A DNA stretch of 64,000 bases from Eonycteris spelaea (lineage: Eukaryota > Chordata > Mammalia > Chiroptera > Pteropodidae): assembly GCA_003508835.1 (NCBI GenBank), contig PUFA01000003.1, positions 23,875,001 through 23,939,000 on the forward strand. Reading direction: 5' to 3'. Numbering within the stretch: position 1 is the stretch's first letter; each line of letters starts with the position of its first letter. Below are positions 13,801 to 26,690 of the stretch, piece by piece. The notes under the pieces are model-generated. The model did not search any database. It worked only from the letters and a program-made list of their open reading frames with translations, and was not told the origin of the DNA. The translations under genes and the position numbers were made by a program.

Positions 13801-14425
13801 GAGAAACAAACTGCGACACCCACCCACCCAGTCAACACATCTTTATTTTGCCAAGTGAATTAAAACTCTAGGCCTAAACTCTCTCCATGGGTACCAAGCC
13901 AGCGTTGGAGAGGTGACTCATGCATCACTTGGGAGGACCGGGCTCTGGCCAATTATAGACTAATACTGATAGATATGAAAGAAGAAACGTGTATCTCCTT
14001 ATCACTTAGAGACAGGACTGATTTAGGCATAAACCAACTATTGGCAGAGAGAATCACATTACAAAGAGCTTTGCCATCTTGGCCTAATGTCCCATTTCAA
14101 AAGAAAAAAAATCATGGAGTTTATATTTCCAACACAAACTATGCAGAGTGAAAAGTCTTATGATTAAAAAGGCTCACTAGGTTTCTTGGCCCGGTAGAGA
14201 GAGACACTACTGTAAGGACAGAGAGACACATAAAGCACTTGGTAACATTTCATAATTTCTGAAAAGCCAAGTGACCTTCGTTAGGTAGAATTCTCCTGCA
14301 TGCCATTGAGATCCTAGTCTTAGTTTCTGCTTTGCTGCTATTCTAGTAGGCTACATGTTAACATTTTTCTTAAGTGCCAAAAGAAAGGCAGTTACCTTGT
14401 TGCTGATGCCAACGTTGCCAGCTTT
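10861..14425. other. Intron sequence with no recognised transposon
   Basis: Includes a 23-A run (11835-11857) with no recognisable SINE body before it, and a 13-bp direct repeat near 13.64-13.70 kb. Minus-strand frames of 98-116 codons at 11230-11556, 11998-12294 and 12934-13284 show no homology or splice-compatible structure and are not called. Confidence 0.45.
11835..11857. repeat. Poly(A) run (A)23
   Basis: Uninterrupted A23. No tRNA- or 7SL-derived SINE body was recognised upstream, so it is recorded only as a homopolymer. Confidence 0.95.
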
Positions 14426-14429
14426 TATC

Positions 14430-14690
14430 ATTATTATCATTAGCTGTTATCATTTCTGAGATATTAATAATGTGTCAGGACTATGCTAAGCACACTATAT
14501 ATATATATATTTTTTTGTCATTTATTTATCACAATATCCTTACAGAGTATGTATATTTTCTTCATTTGTCAGGGAAGAATTCAAGTATATTACAGAATGT
14601 GCCCAAAGCCACAGAGCTAGTTAAGGGACCCAGCCAACCAAAAGCCTAGGCGATCAGATTCCATGCTCTTAACCACTGACTACACTGTCT
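14430..14690 (-). repeat. MIR SINE, antisense
   Basis: Reverse-complement MIR order: 'taataatgtgtcaggactatgctaagca', '...cccaaagccacagagctagttaaggg', '...cagattccatgctcttaaccact'. A short TA/T tract interrupts it at 14497-14517. Confidence 0.75.
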
Positions 14691-14934
14691 CTACTGCAGA
14701 AATGCTATCCTGGGTTGTCTAATAGATGTGCCTGGGTGAAAATTGTGCATCATAGCTAGTGTACTACGTAGAGGTATTAAACTCAATAGTGAGATGAAAC
14801 TTCTGAATGTTTAATTTATTCCAGCTTGTCAAATACTTATTAACTGAAGAACAACCAGAATGTAGAGAGCTTTCTGGTCTACAACATACTCCGAACAGCC
14901 TTAAACAGCATAGCATCTTGGAGAAAAACTGCCC

Positions 14935-15135
14935 AGGTCTCAATCCTACCTCTGCCATTTACTAGCTGTGTGACCTTGAACATGCTTCTTCACTCCTCTC
15001 TGTCTGTTTCATTAGCCACACATAAATAGTGGTACCCGTCACATAGGATTTCTGTATGATTAAATGATTTAACAGATGCAAAGTGCTCAGTGTCTGGCAC
15101 AGAGTAAAACTACGTTAAGGGTTTGCCATTACTTT
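14935..15135 (+). repeat. MIR SINE, sense
   Basis: Well preserved MIR: 'cctctgccatttactagctgtgtgaccttg', '...gattaaatgatttaacagatgcaaagtgctcagtgtctggcac'. Confidence 0.88.
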
Positions 15136-15310
15136 ACCAGTATCATCTCATTAAAACAGGCACTATTTATACCTATTTTGTAGACCATGAAACAGGTATG
15201 TGACCTAACCAAGGCCACTAGGTGAGTAAGTAAAGAATATTAGCTGTTAAATTAGGAAGATCTCTTTATTTCTAGTGCAGTGTTATTTCTACCCTACTAT
15301 ACCACTTTTA
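15136..15310 (-). repeat. MIR SINE, antisense
   Basis: Reverse-complement MIR: 'atctcattaaaacaggcactatttata...tagaccatgaaacagg', 'gacctaaccaaggccactaggtgagtaag'. It abuts the sense MIR before it. Confidence 0.6.
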
Positions 15311-16395
15311 CGGCTATATTCATTCCCTGGAAATATATTTTTAAATAATATGCATAAAGCAATGAGTTTAGCTTCTAGGGAACAAAAGAGATGTAAAGCA
15401 AGTTAAACAAGACCTTACCCTTTCAGGTGGATTACAAGTAAGGAAACTTAGTGCCTCCATAATAAGCCTAAAGGACAAAAAGTCCATGTATTATACTGTA
15501 CTGGTATTTTATTTTTTGATTGCACAACTTTCTTAAAATGCCAGACTTTATGCTCTTTAAAATGCTAAGGCCATTCTTACAAACTGGGATATGAATGACA
15601 CAGTATTGAGAATGCCCCTAACCATGAAGAATCTTAGTTGTGAAGCATCATGATTTAAATAAGGAGAACATGCAAGAGAATGGCAGGTGAAATGATACAT
15701 GGTTTTTTAGCTTAGTTGAACAACATGCTTTGTATGAGTATAAATGAAAGAAATCAATGAATGAAAACTTCTGAAGATGCTTTTTCCCCTCCCTCCTCCA
15801 TGCTCCCAGTTTATTATAGGGTTCCCCCTAACAGCTAAATTGTTGATGTAATTTATTAAAGGGAAAACAAAATAGCATTATTTGTAAAATACTTATTGGG
15901 GTTTGCATTTTGTTCTTCCAACTATATATGCCTATAATAAATGTGCTTAATTCTATTTTTTTTTTTTTGCCCAGTGCTAACAATTAAGCTAAAGATTACA
16001 TGTGGCAATGTCTTGTATACATCTAAAGAAAAAATTCATATAAAGGAATAGGCTGTATTACCATAGGCTTTGGTAATAAAATTTCACTCCTGAAGCATAT
16101 GTCAGTTTAAAATGGCAGAATTTGCACCTTTTTATTACATAACAGTACTTTCAAATAGTACAATAGTTACAGAAATAGGTTTATTTTCTATTTAGCTTAA
16201 TGGTTTAAGCTAAATTCAAACTGATTTAACAAATCTTAATCGCTAGGCCATAAGCATTCTTTTAAAATCTCAGCTTCGGTAGTAATGAGAAATGAGTTGA
16301 GTACTGATGCAGTTTTAGACAAATCTTATTTTTAGCCCATCTGCTAACACCAAGTTATTAGACTTTCTTACGATAAAGGCTCAGTTTTTGTACTT
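15311..16395. other. Intron sequence with no recognised feature
   Basis: AT-rich single-copy sequence; T run at about 15957-15968. Nothing else assignable. Confidence 0.5.
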
Positions 16396-16399
16396 CACT

Positions 16400-16640
16400 T
16401 ATTATTGAATTATTTTGTGCTTTGAGTTTGTTTCATAATGAGCAAGCCAGAAAATATTATTGTAGCCTGGGTTAATACACCTGAGCACCTGTGAAACAAC
16501 CGAATTCCCCAAACGGGGTTACTTGAAAACATTAACACTAAGAATCAGCCACCTACTTGAAACTGCTTTCTCATAGCAGCTAATGATATAATGATATACT
16601 GTGCCAATTGGTAGAATGAAAGCCATTACAATATTATTAT
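16400..16640. promoter_or_regulatory. Candidate regulatory element with tandem CACCTG E-boxes
   Basis: Two CACCTG E-boxes in the same orientation at 16478-16483 and 16486-16491 (8 bp centre to centre) sit in a repeat-free block. E-proteins such as TCF4 itself and ZEB repressors bind CACCTG/CAGGTG, so auto- or cross-regulation is possible. This is a motif-based inference. Confidence 0.3.
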
Positions 16641-19600
16641 AACTATAATCCAGGAGGCATATTTAGAATGATATGGGCTGGGAAGGAGGAGGCTGCTGTA
16701 GACAGCTAGGCACTCATTCTCAGAGGATATCAAAATAATTGTTCCAAAACAGCATTTTACTAAAATGGTAACAGTAAGTGGTGACAGCGACGGTTTTTAG
16801 ATGTATGTGTGAAGAATGTACCACAAGGGTCATTTTTTTCTGAGAAAATATAAGTCTTTCTAATAATATGAGTCCATGTTTCACAAAGGAAATGCCTTTT
16901 AATCACTGTCATTGAAGACACCAGTGAATTCTAGCGACAGATCAAAAAATTTTCTCTACAATTTCATATGAACGGGATTTTACTAAAAAGTGTCCCTAGT
17001 CTTCTGTGCCACTGAATACTCAAAATAAATTTAGTGAAATTTAATATACACACAGATCCTCTCCTGATTACTCTAGAAGTAAGCACTTATATATCAAGTT
17101 TCAACTCTAGTAGTATATTTATGATTAATTGATTCCTCAGATGGCAAAGACTCAGAGAGAGAGACCATGGTGGGTGTCACTAAACCACTTAAATATAATT
17201 CTTAAAATGTTCTTTTCAAAATCTAATTTGCACATTCTTTCAGAACTGAAATATATACTTCTCACCAAAACTTAAATCATATTTTCAACCCTGAAATTTT
17301 ACAATATGCAGAATCTTCTGCACTACCTTAATTTCTCTGAAGAGGGAGTATAAGCTCAAGCAAAGCAAAAATTCCTCAAATAGCTCTGTACCTATGCAAC
17401 AGCTGCATCTTAAAAAAAAAAAAAGGGAATCATTCACATGCTGCTGTTTTGAGATAAAATAATCAAGTATTTAAAACTACAAGTTTTGTACTGCATTTTA
17501 TAAAAGCTCTTATTTCTTTAAAACGAGAACACACCCTGGAGTACACAGACACACCCTGGGACAGTTGAGATCAAGGCTGAGAATCTGATGCTGTTGCTTT
17601 GAAACGTAACTTTATGTTCAGTTTAAGAATTTGGTGCAATTTATTAAAAAAAAAAAAAAAACAAGTATCTGTCAACAGCCTGACAGAATTTAATCTGCCT
17701 CAATAAAATACAACTTTGCTATTTTTGAAGAGACTCCTTTGATTCCTTTCAGGGTTATTGCTATATATTCTTATAGAATCTTATTTAGTCCTCTAAGCTC
17801 TATCTAATTTTGATTTACTAGTTTCAAACAAAAACTTTAGAACTGTTTGAAACCAGGAAACACACTTCGGAAATGCAGAAATTGTCAATGGTCAAGGAAA
17901 AATGAGAAAAAATCACTATGTTAGAAAATAAAGTTTCAATCAATAAAATATTCAAAGTTTAAAAAAATGGTAGTCAACCGAATGTTAAACCAAGCATCTA
18001 TATTACTCCACAAATATAAAATAAATTCACAGTTAAGCAGGATACAGAATAAGTATTTACAATTTCAAAATCCATGTAAGCGCTGTTACAGTTCTCTTTC
18101 TAGGTAAAGAAGCCTTGCAGCAACTTCTTAGATTTCCTAATAATTAGAGCACCCAAATGCAGTCTAAGACTTGACACCAAAATATACTCTTCAGTGAAAG
18201 TGATAAAATAAGGTTCAAAACAAGAGTTCCATGAAATGTATTTTTCCTTTCTCAAAAATTAGTGGTTTTATACTAAATGCTATTGTGTAAGTTGTTGAAA
18301 TCTTTACAGAGGTCTTGATAAATCTTAGCAGGTGAAAGGGCATATAGAAAACTTGGTTAAAAAAAGACATGGTGGCTTGGAGACACAACAAAGTGATGTG
18401 TTTTGTCTGAGTGTGTGAGGCACACTTCCTTCACATTTGTAAAGACAATCCAGAAGAACTCACAAAAACACAAACCTTTCATGTGTAGTTAACTTCTGTA
18501 AATGTTTTAACTCTCCTCTATTTCTTCCCACTTTTTAGTTAAAATATAAACACTAGAGGACACCTTTTTTTAAGGAGGACAAGAACTGGGGTTCCAAGGC
18601 GGAACGGAGAAAGAGTTCATTTTTCCAAAATTCTAAACAAAGATATAGAAATTTTTAGCAAACTTCTGAGAGACTGGAATACCTAATAGTATATATGTTG
18701 TATATATACATGAATGTTGTAATCCTTTTGAAGTAGTTTTCATGGAATACAAACCCCCAATGAAAAGTTAAATATAGAGATTCTCCTATATTTGTTTCAT
18801 AATCAGCCATTCACAAAAAGCATAAGCTCTATAATCTCTAACTGCAATGAAGATGGTAAGATTGGTTTTCAAAGAAACAATAAATATGCTGAACTTTTGA
18901 AGTCTTTGGTTTAGTGAATTCAGCATGAACTGCACAAAATAATAAATCCTTCTTGGTGATGAATATTTTCTCAACTTTCAAGGTGTTCCCAGTGTCACAT
19001 TACGTCGTCTACTTAAATTTAAATGCATTATCTTTCACTTCCTTTCTGCCTACACACTTTCCTATTTAGTAAAGCACTGTTTTAATATCCAAACTTTGTA
19101 TTTCAATCTCTTTAACTGGAAAATGGGCATACTAAGATTAGAGTTGAATATTGTGAGCTATCTTAATATTTTATGTCAACATCTACAATTATATATACTT
19201 TTTGACAAAGTATCTTTCTCTCCAGGAATGAACCTTGAAGAGGCTCCTTCTCTCTCATCACACAGCTGGCTACTGCTAGCATCCCTATTCGGGATGAAGC
19301 CCAGTGGCTGACAGTTCATTTTCGAGTTAATATAAAATTTATTTTAATGACAGTTGTATTTGGTAGACATGATAAAGCAGAACTGGGATTTTTTTTTTTT
19401 AATGATCAGTTTCAAAAGTGTTGGGGAAAAATATCTATTTTAAGTGTGGAGTTTTTGATCATATATAATTTCCTGGCCTCTAATAATAATTTTTTAAAAA
19501 ACAATTTACCAAATTGTCCTTTTAAATTGTGATTTCAACCATTTGAGAAAATTAAATGTTATCGGCATTATCCATCTTTCTCTGATATTCTTAATAATCT

Positions 19601-20700
19601 CTTCTGTTAAATAAAATCTAATCCAAACTTTAAGATTTTATGTTATTATATTTAGAATTCTTTCCTTAATGAAAAATGGTAAACTTGGTATCTAATACAC
19701 ATTGAGTTTTTATTTTTCAAATCCATCTAATAACTAACTCATATCTCTTGGAGATTGCAAACTTTATTTTAGAATATTTAAATTAGTAGAGATTATTTTC
19801 CTTAAAATACAAGTGTCCAAAATTGTCTCTAACCACTTAATACAAAGCTTGGGAGATCCGCCTGAATTAAAAAAAAAAAAAAAGTGCAATTCAACACAGA
19901 AAACAGACTTTATTGAAAAGTGCCATTTGAAAAAAAAAAAAGATCACTAGTGATAGAAGAGGTCATAAACTATTTCTAAGGATAAAACATCTTATTTCCA
20001 GAGATCCCTGAAATTTCAGGGATTGAGCTGGGAATGATAGTGAGATCACTGAAGTTTCAAAACTAGATTAGGAGTGGAGACAAAGTCCACCAATGTTTGA
20101 AGTGGAATGGCTGGAGTTGTTAACAGTTTCTGGTAAAAAGCATATCATTTTGAAACATTGCAAATTATAAGAATATGAAAGTTTTATGTGCTTAGGCATT
20201 GATGGGCACATTTCTGAAATCAAAGCCTCTGTGTTTGTGTTTTTTCTGTGTGTTTGGAAAAAAATATTTTCAAACTACACAATATGAAAATGTTTTGCTT
20301 TGCAGATTTTAATGTTTCCACATTAATTTCTATGAAGGATGGATAATTTTTTTGAGACAGTGATTTAATGCGGTATGTTGCTTTCTGTATGAATTCATGA
20401 TTTACTATTAGGTTCTATAAAGATAAGAAATTTGCCAGAAAGAGCAGTAAAGTTGAAAAATATTAAGTTGAAGATGATATATGATTTACAAAATAAAACC
20501 AAGATGTAGAAATGAAACGAGAAGTCCACAAGGAGATTCCAAAAATTAGATAGGAAAAGCAAGTTCTGGCATCAACAAAAGACAAACCTGTACTACTCAG
20601 TCTCATCAAAAGATAAGGGCTACAGGAAACTGGGATGCGACTGAAAAGAGCAACACACTAAAACTTGAACGGAGAACGTGAAAATGCCCTGCTGTATTAA
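16641..20700. other. Intron sequence, mostly unassigned
   Basis: AT-rich. Holds A runs at 17412-17424, 17646-17661, 19868-19883 and 19930-19941, and a possible MIR-core fragment (sense) around 19085-19170 ('caatctctttaactggaaaatgggcatac'). No exon recognised. Confidence 0.45.
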
Positions 20701-20820
20701 GCAGGGCTCTTGTGGGCAATTAGAGAGTGGTCATCATGCCCGCCCTAACCACAGGCCTCCGCTCTCCAGAGGCACAGACTTCCTTCCTCCCCCCACTGCG
20801 CCTGTGCCACAGAGCTGGCT

Positions 20821-20833
20821 CCCCCCCCCCCCC
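20821..20833. repeat. Poly(C) run (C)13
   Basis: Thirteen consecutive C residues in a pyrimidine-rich, locally GC-rich block (20700-20960). The overlapping frames on both strands here are artefacts of this composition. Confidence 0.95.
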
Positions 20834-21560
20834 ACCGCCCGACTCACTGTCATGCTTCTGCCATGACTTGAGGTCTCTAGATGCACACACAGTAAAACAC
20901 ACATTCAAGGATCCTGCCAGATCCGTGGCATGATGTTGGGCCAGGCTTATGTTTCTCTCTCTCACAGATGCTGCAGTATTTTTCAAAAACAGGGCCAGGC
21001 AAGCCCCTCACTCTCCTGATTTCCTGTGAAGATCCAGCCTAATGGTGGCGAAAGAAGTCCACCCTCTCTCTGTACCACAGTTGTGTCATAAATAGTATCT
21101 GGTTATAGATGTTACAGTTTACATTTTCTTTTGTTTTATGTTAAGAAAGAAAAAGATCCCATTTTGAAAAAAAAAAAAAATGAGTTGACACAACAGATTG
21201 TGACAGATTTATTACTATTTATCATGGTAAATATGTATGGAAGAAAACATATAAATGTCTTTATCTAGCCATAATCACTCCAAAAGAAACCTTTTATTAC
21301 CCGTAATTTTTTGTTATTTTTTTATAAAACTATTCATACATATTTACGCAAGTTTTAGAGGTATCTAGTATCAAGTAAATAGTCACAATTTTATTTGAGC
21401 TTAAAAAGAGGAAAAGCATGGCAGAGATCTAAAAACATAAAAAATATAGATCTACTGGGGCAAATGTTATAGGATCTAATAGAAAGCACCTCTTTGGGTC
21501 AAAATAAAAAATATATGTTGGGTGGTGGTAAGGCATATAATCAATACATAAAACAAAGGT

Positions 21561-21590
21561 AAACTAAACTAAACTAAACTAAACTAAACT
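21561..21590. repeat. (AAACT)6 pentanucleotide microsatellite
   Basis: Six perfect AAACT units, 30 bp. Confidence 0.98.
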
Positions 21591-21702
21591 GCTATTTAAA
21601 CAGAGCTGAGAATTTTTTAAATAATGACAACAAATAGAAGATAGGATTCTAAAATCAACCAAACTATCTTATTTTTCTAGATGAAAACAGAAAAACAAAC
21701 CA

Positions 21703-21728
21703 TAGATAGATAGATAGATAGATAGATA
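21703..21728. repeat. (TAGA)n tetranucleotide microsatellite
   Basis: About six and a half perfect TAGA units, 140 bp from the (AAACT)6 array. Confidence 0.97.
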
Positions 21729-23760
21729 ACAAGGATACAATTTCCATTTCAATCAAATTCGCCTCCTTAACTTTCAAGAAAAGGGCTCTATTTCCCAAAA
21801 TGTTCCACGAGGACAATTAAAACATTCAGCCAGGATAAATTTTCCAAGAAGAGTAAATCCTAACCTGACCACCCAAAACCAGAAATTAAATAATACAAGC
21901 TATATTTCCAATTCCATATTTATTAAGAAGAAAAGATACTTTTATATTTATGAATGCAACAGCAACAAGTAAATTGTTTTAATAGCAGAGAAAAATCTAT
22001 ACCAGTGTAATTTCCTATAGTGACCAGTTCCCTCCAGGGAAATACTTGAACATTTACAATGAATTATGAGAAATTGTTGGGAACAATGATCAAGCAGATA
22101 GATAATATCCAGTGCCACGCCAACGCTGTGTAGATTTCTGCATTATTTTAGCACTGGGAGAAACAAACTAAATTGATCTGAATATGAGGCATAATAGGGT
22201 ACTCTAGCTTTAATTTCTACATGGCTTTTATAACACAAAGCTATTCTATCATTTCAGAACATTCAAAGGTTCCCTTATTGTATTTAATACTGTCTGAATT
22301 AGGTTCAGGCATGTTTAAGATGTAAACAGCTGTGAGGACTATATCATTTGAAGTTGTCATAAAAACTATTAAAAGCTAAAGTTTCGTCACCATTAAACTC
22401 ACCAAAAACTTCGAGCTTATCAAAACCTGTGTCAATTTCAATACAACATAGAAAATCAAAAAATGAATTACTCAGTACATTTTTAAGTCATTTATTGGTA
22501 GGCCAAAGTGACTATCTTATATGCCTTGGAAGTTTATTTATTCAATATTTTTCTATGTTATGGATAATTTTGTGATGCCTCCTGAACATTCCCACATCTA
22601 TGATAAACAGCATACAAAATTTGTATTTTTTCCGGATAAGACTTATTCCAATATATTCGCTCAATAATTTTTTGGATGAGCTAAACTGAAATTAAGTCAA
22701 ATGCACTGGTGTTTGGGTTAATGTAACTTTAGCACATTTGCAAAACCTATTATTTTTTTAATTTATTAAAAGAAATAAAAAATGAAATAAAACTAATAAG
22801 CAAGTATTGATTACTAATATATTTTCAGAAATCTAAATAAAATTTTATTTTAGAGAATAAGAACTTATAATAAAGCTCACTTGTATTCTTTTCAAATACT
22901 AGTCCCCCTACAGAACACAGAATAAAATAAAATTAAAATATCTCATGGGAAGGAAAGAACAGGAAAAAAAAGAAGAAAGGAAGGAGAAAACAAAGAAAAA
23001 AGGGAGGAACTCATATTTTTATTCTAAATAAGAAGAAAATTATTAGAAATAGACCAGTTTTAAACAAAATTAAATCAAATTATCTAGCACCTCAAAGTTG
23101 AAAAAATATATATAAGAAGCAAAACTAAGATACGAATTCAGTTGTAATCACAACCAGTGTTTGCTATGTTGGGGACCTGAGGGGCTCTCAGCCACTCTAG
23201 CATATAGTTCCAGCTATTAAAAAGACCCAGAATGCTTTTGGTTACAGCTGGATTCTTGCTGTCACCTGGTATTCCAGACACGAATGGCTACTGATGCAGC
23301 TACCTCTCAGTCTTTATAACCTCTCTAGAAAATAGAGACATTCTTCCTGCACTCCGGGCTGAAACCCATGTAAATTTTTCCTAAATCCTCTCCACAAATC
23401 TCCTTTCGCATGCAAATCCATAAATCATCATAATACTGACAAAGAATTTAACCAGCACATGAAACTAATACTCATTCTCTCGAAAGCTCTGTACAGGTAA
23501 AACTCCTGGAACTTCAGGCACCTTTTCAAGGCTCTCTTCAGAGCTTAACCTGCTGAGTATCAACACAACCACGCAGACCTCCAGGATACGCCTCCCATTA
23601 ATCACTCCAACGTGGGTCAGGTGGCTGGACGTGGGGGTCCTTTCTTCCTCACCCCCATTCTAGATAAACATGCTGCTCTGGGGCATGGAACCTCATTTAC
23701 TCCTATCGCCCTCGCATCTCCCAAAACAGGACAAAACACATAATATACGAAGCAGAAACA
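21729..23760. other. Intron sequence with no recognised transposon
   Basis: AT-rich with a purine-rich stretch at 22947-23012 (GGAAAGAA-type units). 23150-23760, just 3' of the 50-nt exon, is less AT-rich and repeat-free, which may reflect constraint near the splice sites. Confidence 0.45.
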
Positions 23761-23772
23761 AGCAGTACTTAC

Positions 23773-23822
23773 TGAAGATGGCAAACCTGGAGGAACTTTG
23801 CGAACTTTCTTTGTCTGTACCT
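23773..23822 (-). CDS. TCF4: TCF4 internal coding exon (VQTKKVRKVPPGLPSS; exon 9 in the numbering used for human isoforms)
   Basis: This 50-nt exon follows the 130-nt TCF4 exon after a 481-bp intron. The acceptor is TTTTCTTTCAG and the donor GTAAGTACTG, a near-consensus site. Its first two bases complete the split Glu codon. The next 16 codons read VQTKKVRKVPPGLPSS, matching TCF4, and the exon ends at phase 0, ready to join the VYAPSAS exon known to follow in the protein. That next exon was not recognised at lower coordinates and should lie outside the window. KKVRK forms the second half of the bipartite nuclear-localisation signal. The 130-nt and 50-nt exons total 180 nt, so they can be skipped together without a frameshift, whereas skipping either one alone shifts the frame. 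Confidence 0.96.
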
Positions 23823-24433
<611 letters not shown>

Positions 24434-24744
24434 CTAGAAAGGTTAAAAAAGGGAAAACAAACATATACGGTTATTTTTTCAGATTCGCCACCCCCCAGCT
24501 GATTGTTAGTACTTAAACCAATGCAATAAAGAAAACAGCATCTGCTAAGCTGAAACAATTAAAACACAACCAAACTAAGAAAATAGCAGCCTAAGAAGCT
24601 GGCACAAGTTTGTGAATTTTTAATTCTTTACGTTTGAGAGGGAGATAGAAGGTGATCCCCTTTAGAGCGGTCTTTTAATCTTTTAAGACGACTCACATTT
24701 TAATTATATAAGAACAGGGCGCTTATGTAAGACTAATGTTTTCT

Positions 24745-25085
24745 TCATATAGACTTAGGCTCCTTCTGGGAAGTGCTCATGTCTTTCCTTAACAAGAACC
24801 AAGAGGAATCTGATGTTTCGAACGCACACAACTTCGCCGGCTGCTCACGTTGAGGGTGAGTGTAGATGCTCAAGTCCACTGAGAACTCAGCCTCTGCATC
24901 GGCACAGCGAGATCCTCTCCCAACTGACACGGCACCCACAGAACAGAGGATGCCAACTGAACCGGGAGGAAATTCAAATCCTCGCATTAACTTCCAAAAT
25001 CATAGAAATAGGAGGCATTCTAAGCTAACAGGAACAAATTAAAGGACTTTAGAATGCCCTCTTGAGGACTGTCGGAGCCTAAAGC
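24745..25085 (-). promoter_or_regulatory. CpG cluster 0.3-0.65 kb 5' of the TCF4 exon pair; candidate alternative first exon/promoter
   Basis: About a dozen CpGs fall in this stretch, five of them within about 35 bp at 24817-24850, in an intron otherwise poor in CpG. On the minus strand it has a GTGAGC donor-like site (24843-24848). An ATG-initiated frame starts at 24987 and runs 80 codons, but it meets that donor in phase 1, out of phase with the next TCF4 exon. Any transcript from here would therefore probably be 5' UTR and rely on the internal ATG at 24410. The position, just upstream of the exon pair, fits the known habit of TCF4 to use intronic 5' exons. Confidence 0.35.
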
Positions 25086-26465
25086 GCATCCCCACAGATT
25101 AAACATTTACCTGAACACTAGAAAACTTTGACAAATATCATTAACTTATCACGGTGTGACAAATTACCAAAACCTCCCAAAATGATGACATAGGAAAGAT
25201 TATATAGTAATATTACATTTTCTAAAAACTACATAGAAACTTACCCATAACATATAAATCGCCTGATTATATTCTGCATTGAATACATTGTTCTTTTAAT
25301 TATTCTGATTTGCAAGAAAACAAGTGTAGATACTACCATTTATATTAGGAACAAATTTACTATTTAATAAAGAAATTTTAAAATTAAGTACTAAAAATCT
25401 AACTTTATCGTTACTTGTAATCAACTTTTACTGACTGAACTAATTACTGTCCTTGATAAAGTACAGAATGTGTTTTCCCTAATCTAAATTCTAATCACCA
25501 TGTCACTCACAACAGACTTAGGGATGCTTCACTAACACACTATTCACATGCAAAATACTCTAAATAGGCCAATTATGACTCTGCCCCTGTTCCCTGGTTA
25601 ACCCGCTGAGAACTGAAAAATTTCACAAGGCAGTCACCAACTAAAACAAAGGGTCCTTGTTTTAAATTAAGACAGTCTTTTTGATTCCTAAATAGCTCAA
25701 CAAAGTGGCATGTCTTCTAGTGAAAGCAGTTGGTCAAATATGACCCATAAGCTGGAAAATCAAAAATTCAAACCTCCCCTTTCCACCACCATATAACTAA
25801 ATATCGTAAAGAGAATCTCTCCGTTCTGAGGGATATTTGTGAGTGCTGGATGAGTAATATATAAAGGACTAATCAGCTACTGACTGACAAGTTTGCCTTC
25901 GTTGATTCCAGTTTAAGACTTTTTGAAGGGATACATAATAAGCCTTCGTTTAAAACAATAAAACTTCAAGAATGAGATTTTAAGTTGGAAGTACATTTTG
26001 AGTAATAAATTCAAATTTGCAAGTATCTTAATATTTACCACATATATACTTAATAAAAACCAACTTATTTACCAGATAAAAATCTGACATCCACATGCTC
26101 AATTACTACCTCTTCCAAACTTAGGATACCAAAATGATATGCAATGACAAACTAAAATATAGAACTCTTTATAATAAAGTTTCCTATAAATCAGGAATCC
26201 AATAGTATAACATCAAATGATTTCTTTGTCATTTTAGGAACAACATTCAAAAATTTTAGAATCTCAACCCAAAATTTCACTCTTGGTAGACCTTATTAAC
26301 GAAGTCTATACTTAAGTTCAAATCTAAATTTTCGTTGACATTTCCATCAATAAAACTGTAAATGATTTTAAATCACAACCTCCTCATAATATGGTAAATC
26401 TACAAATGAGTCTTCCTTTCATTGGAAAAAGGAGTTTGAAAATGGTATTACTGATAATTTTTTAC
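25086..26465. other. Intron sequence with no recognised feature
   Basis: AT-rich single-copy sequence; nothing assignable. Confidence 0.5.
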
Positions 26466-26469
26466 TCTC

Positions 26470-26690
26470 TATTTTTAATGCAATTTATTGAGGTACCACT
26501 AGCTTATAATGCTATATAAATTTCAGGTGTACAACTTAATTCTATGGCATCTATCTACTCCATGGGATGCTCAGGAAGTCCAGTTTCCTTCCCTCACCAT
26601 ATATTTGACCCCCTTTATCTCTTCTGTCCTCCCTCCACCCCTTTTCCCTCCGGTAACCACAGATAACTTTGTATTCTAGATAGGTATCAC
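26470..26690 (-). mobile_element. LINE-1 3' UTR fragment, antisense (old L1M type)
   Basis: The reverse complement of an L1 3' end: 'caatttattgaggtaccac...ttataatgctatataaatttcaggtgtacaac', then 'agtccagtttccttccctcacca'. The sense copy would end in an L1 terminus with AATAAA-like sequence. Decayed; subfamily not determinable by eye. Confidence 0.7.

Larger units (their letters stand above)
1..23772 (-). other. TCF4: TCF4 intron 3' of the exon pair (extends beyond window)
   Basis: About 23.8 kb downstream of the 50-nt exon on the minus strand. The next canonical exon (VYAPSASTADYN...) and the known alternative N-terminus of the short A isoform were looked for and not recognised, so the intron continues past position 1. 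It is AT-rich and contains MIR and L2 relics, simple repeats, and several compact stretches with dense homeobox/POU/E-box motifs. Confidence 0.8.

Noticed and set aside
24745..24987. 80-codon minus-strand frame as a TCF4 N-terminal coding exon
   Set aside because: It reaches its only good donor in phase 1, incompatible with the phase-0 start of the next TCF4 exon, so only a non-coding leader role is kept.
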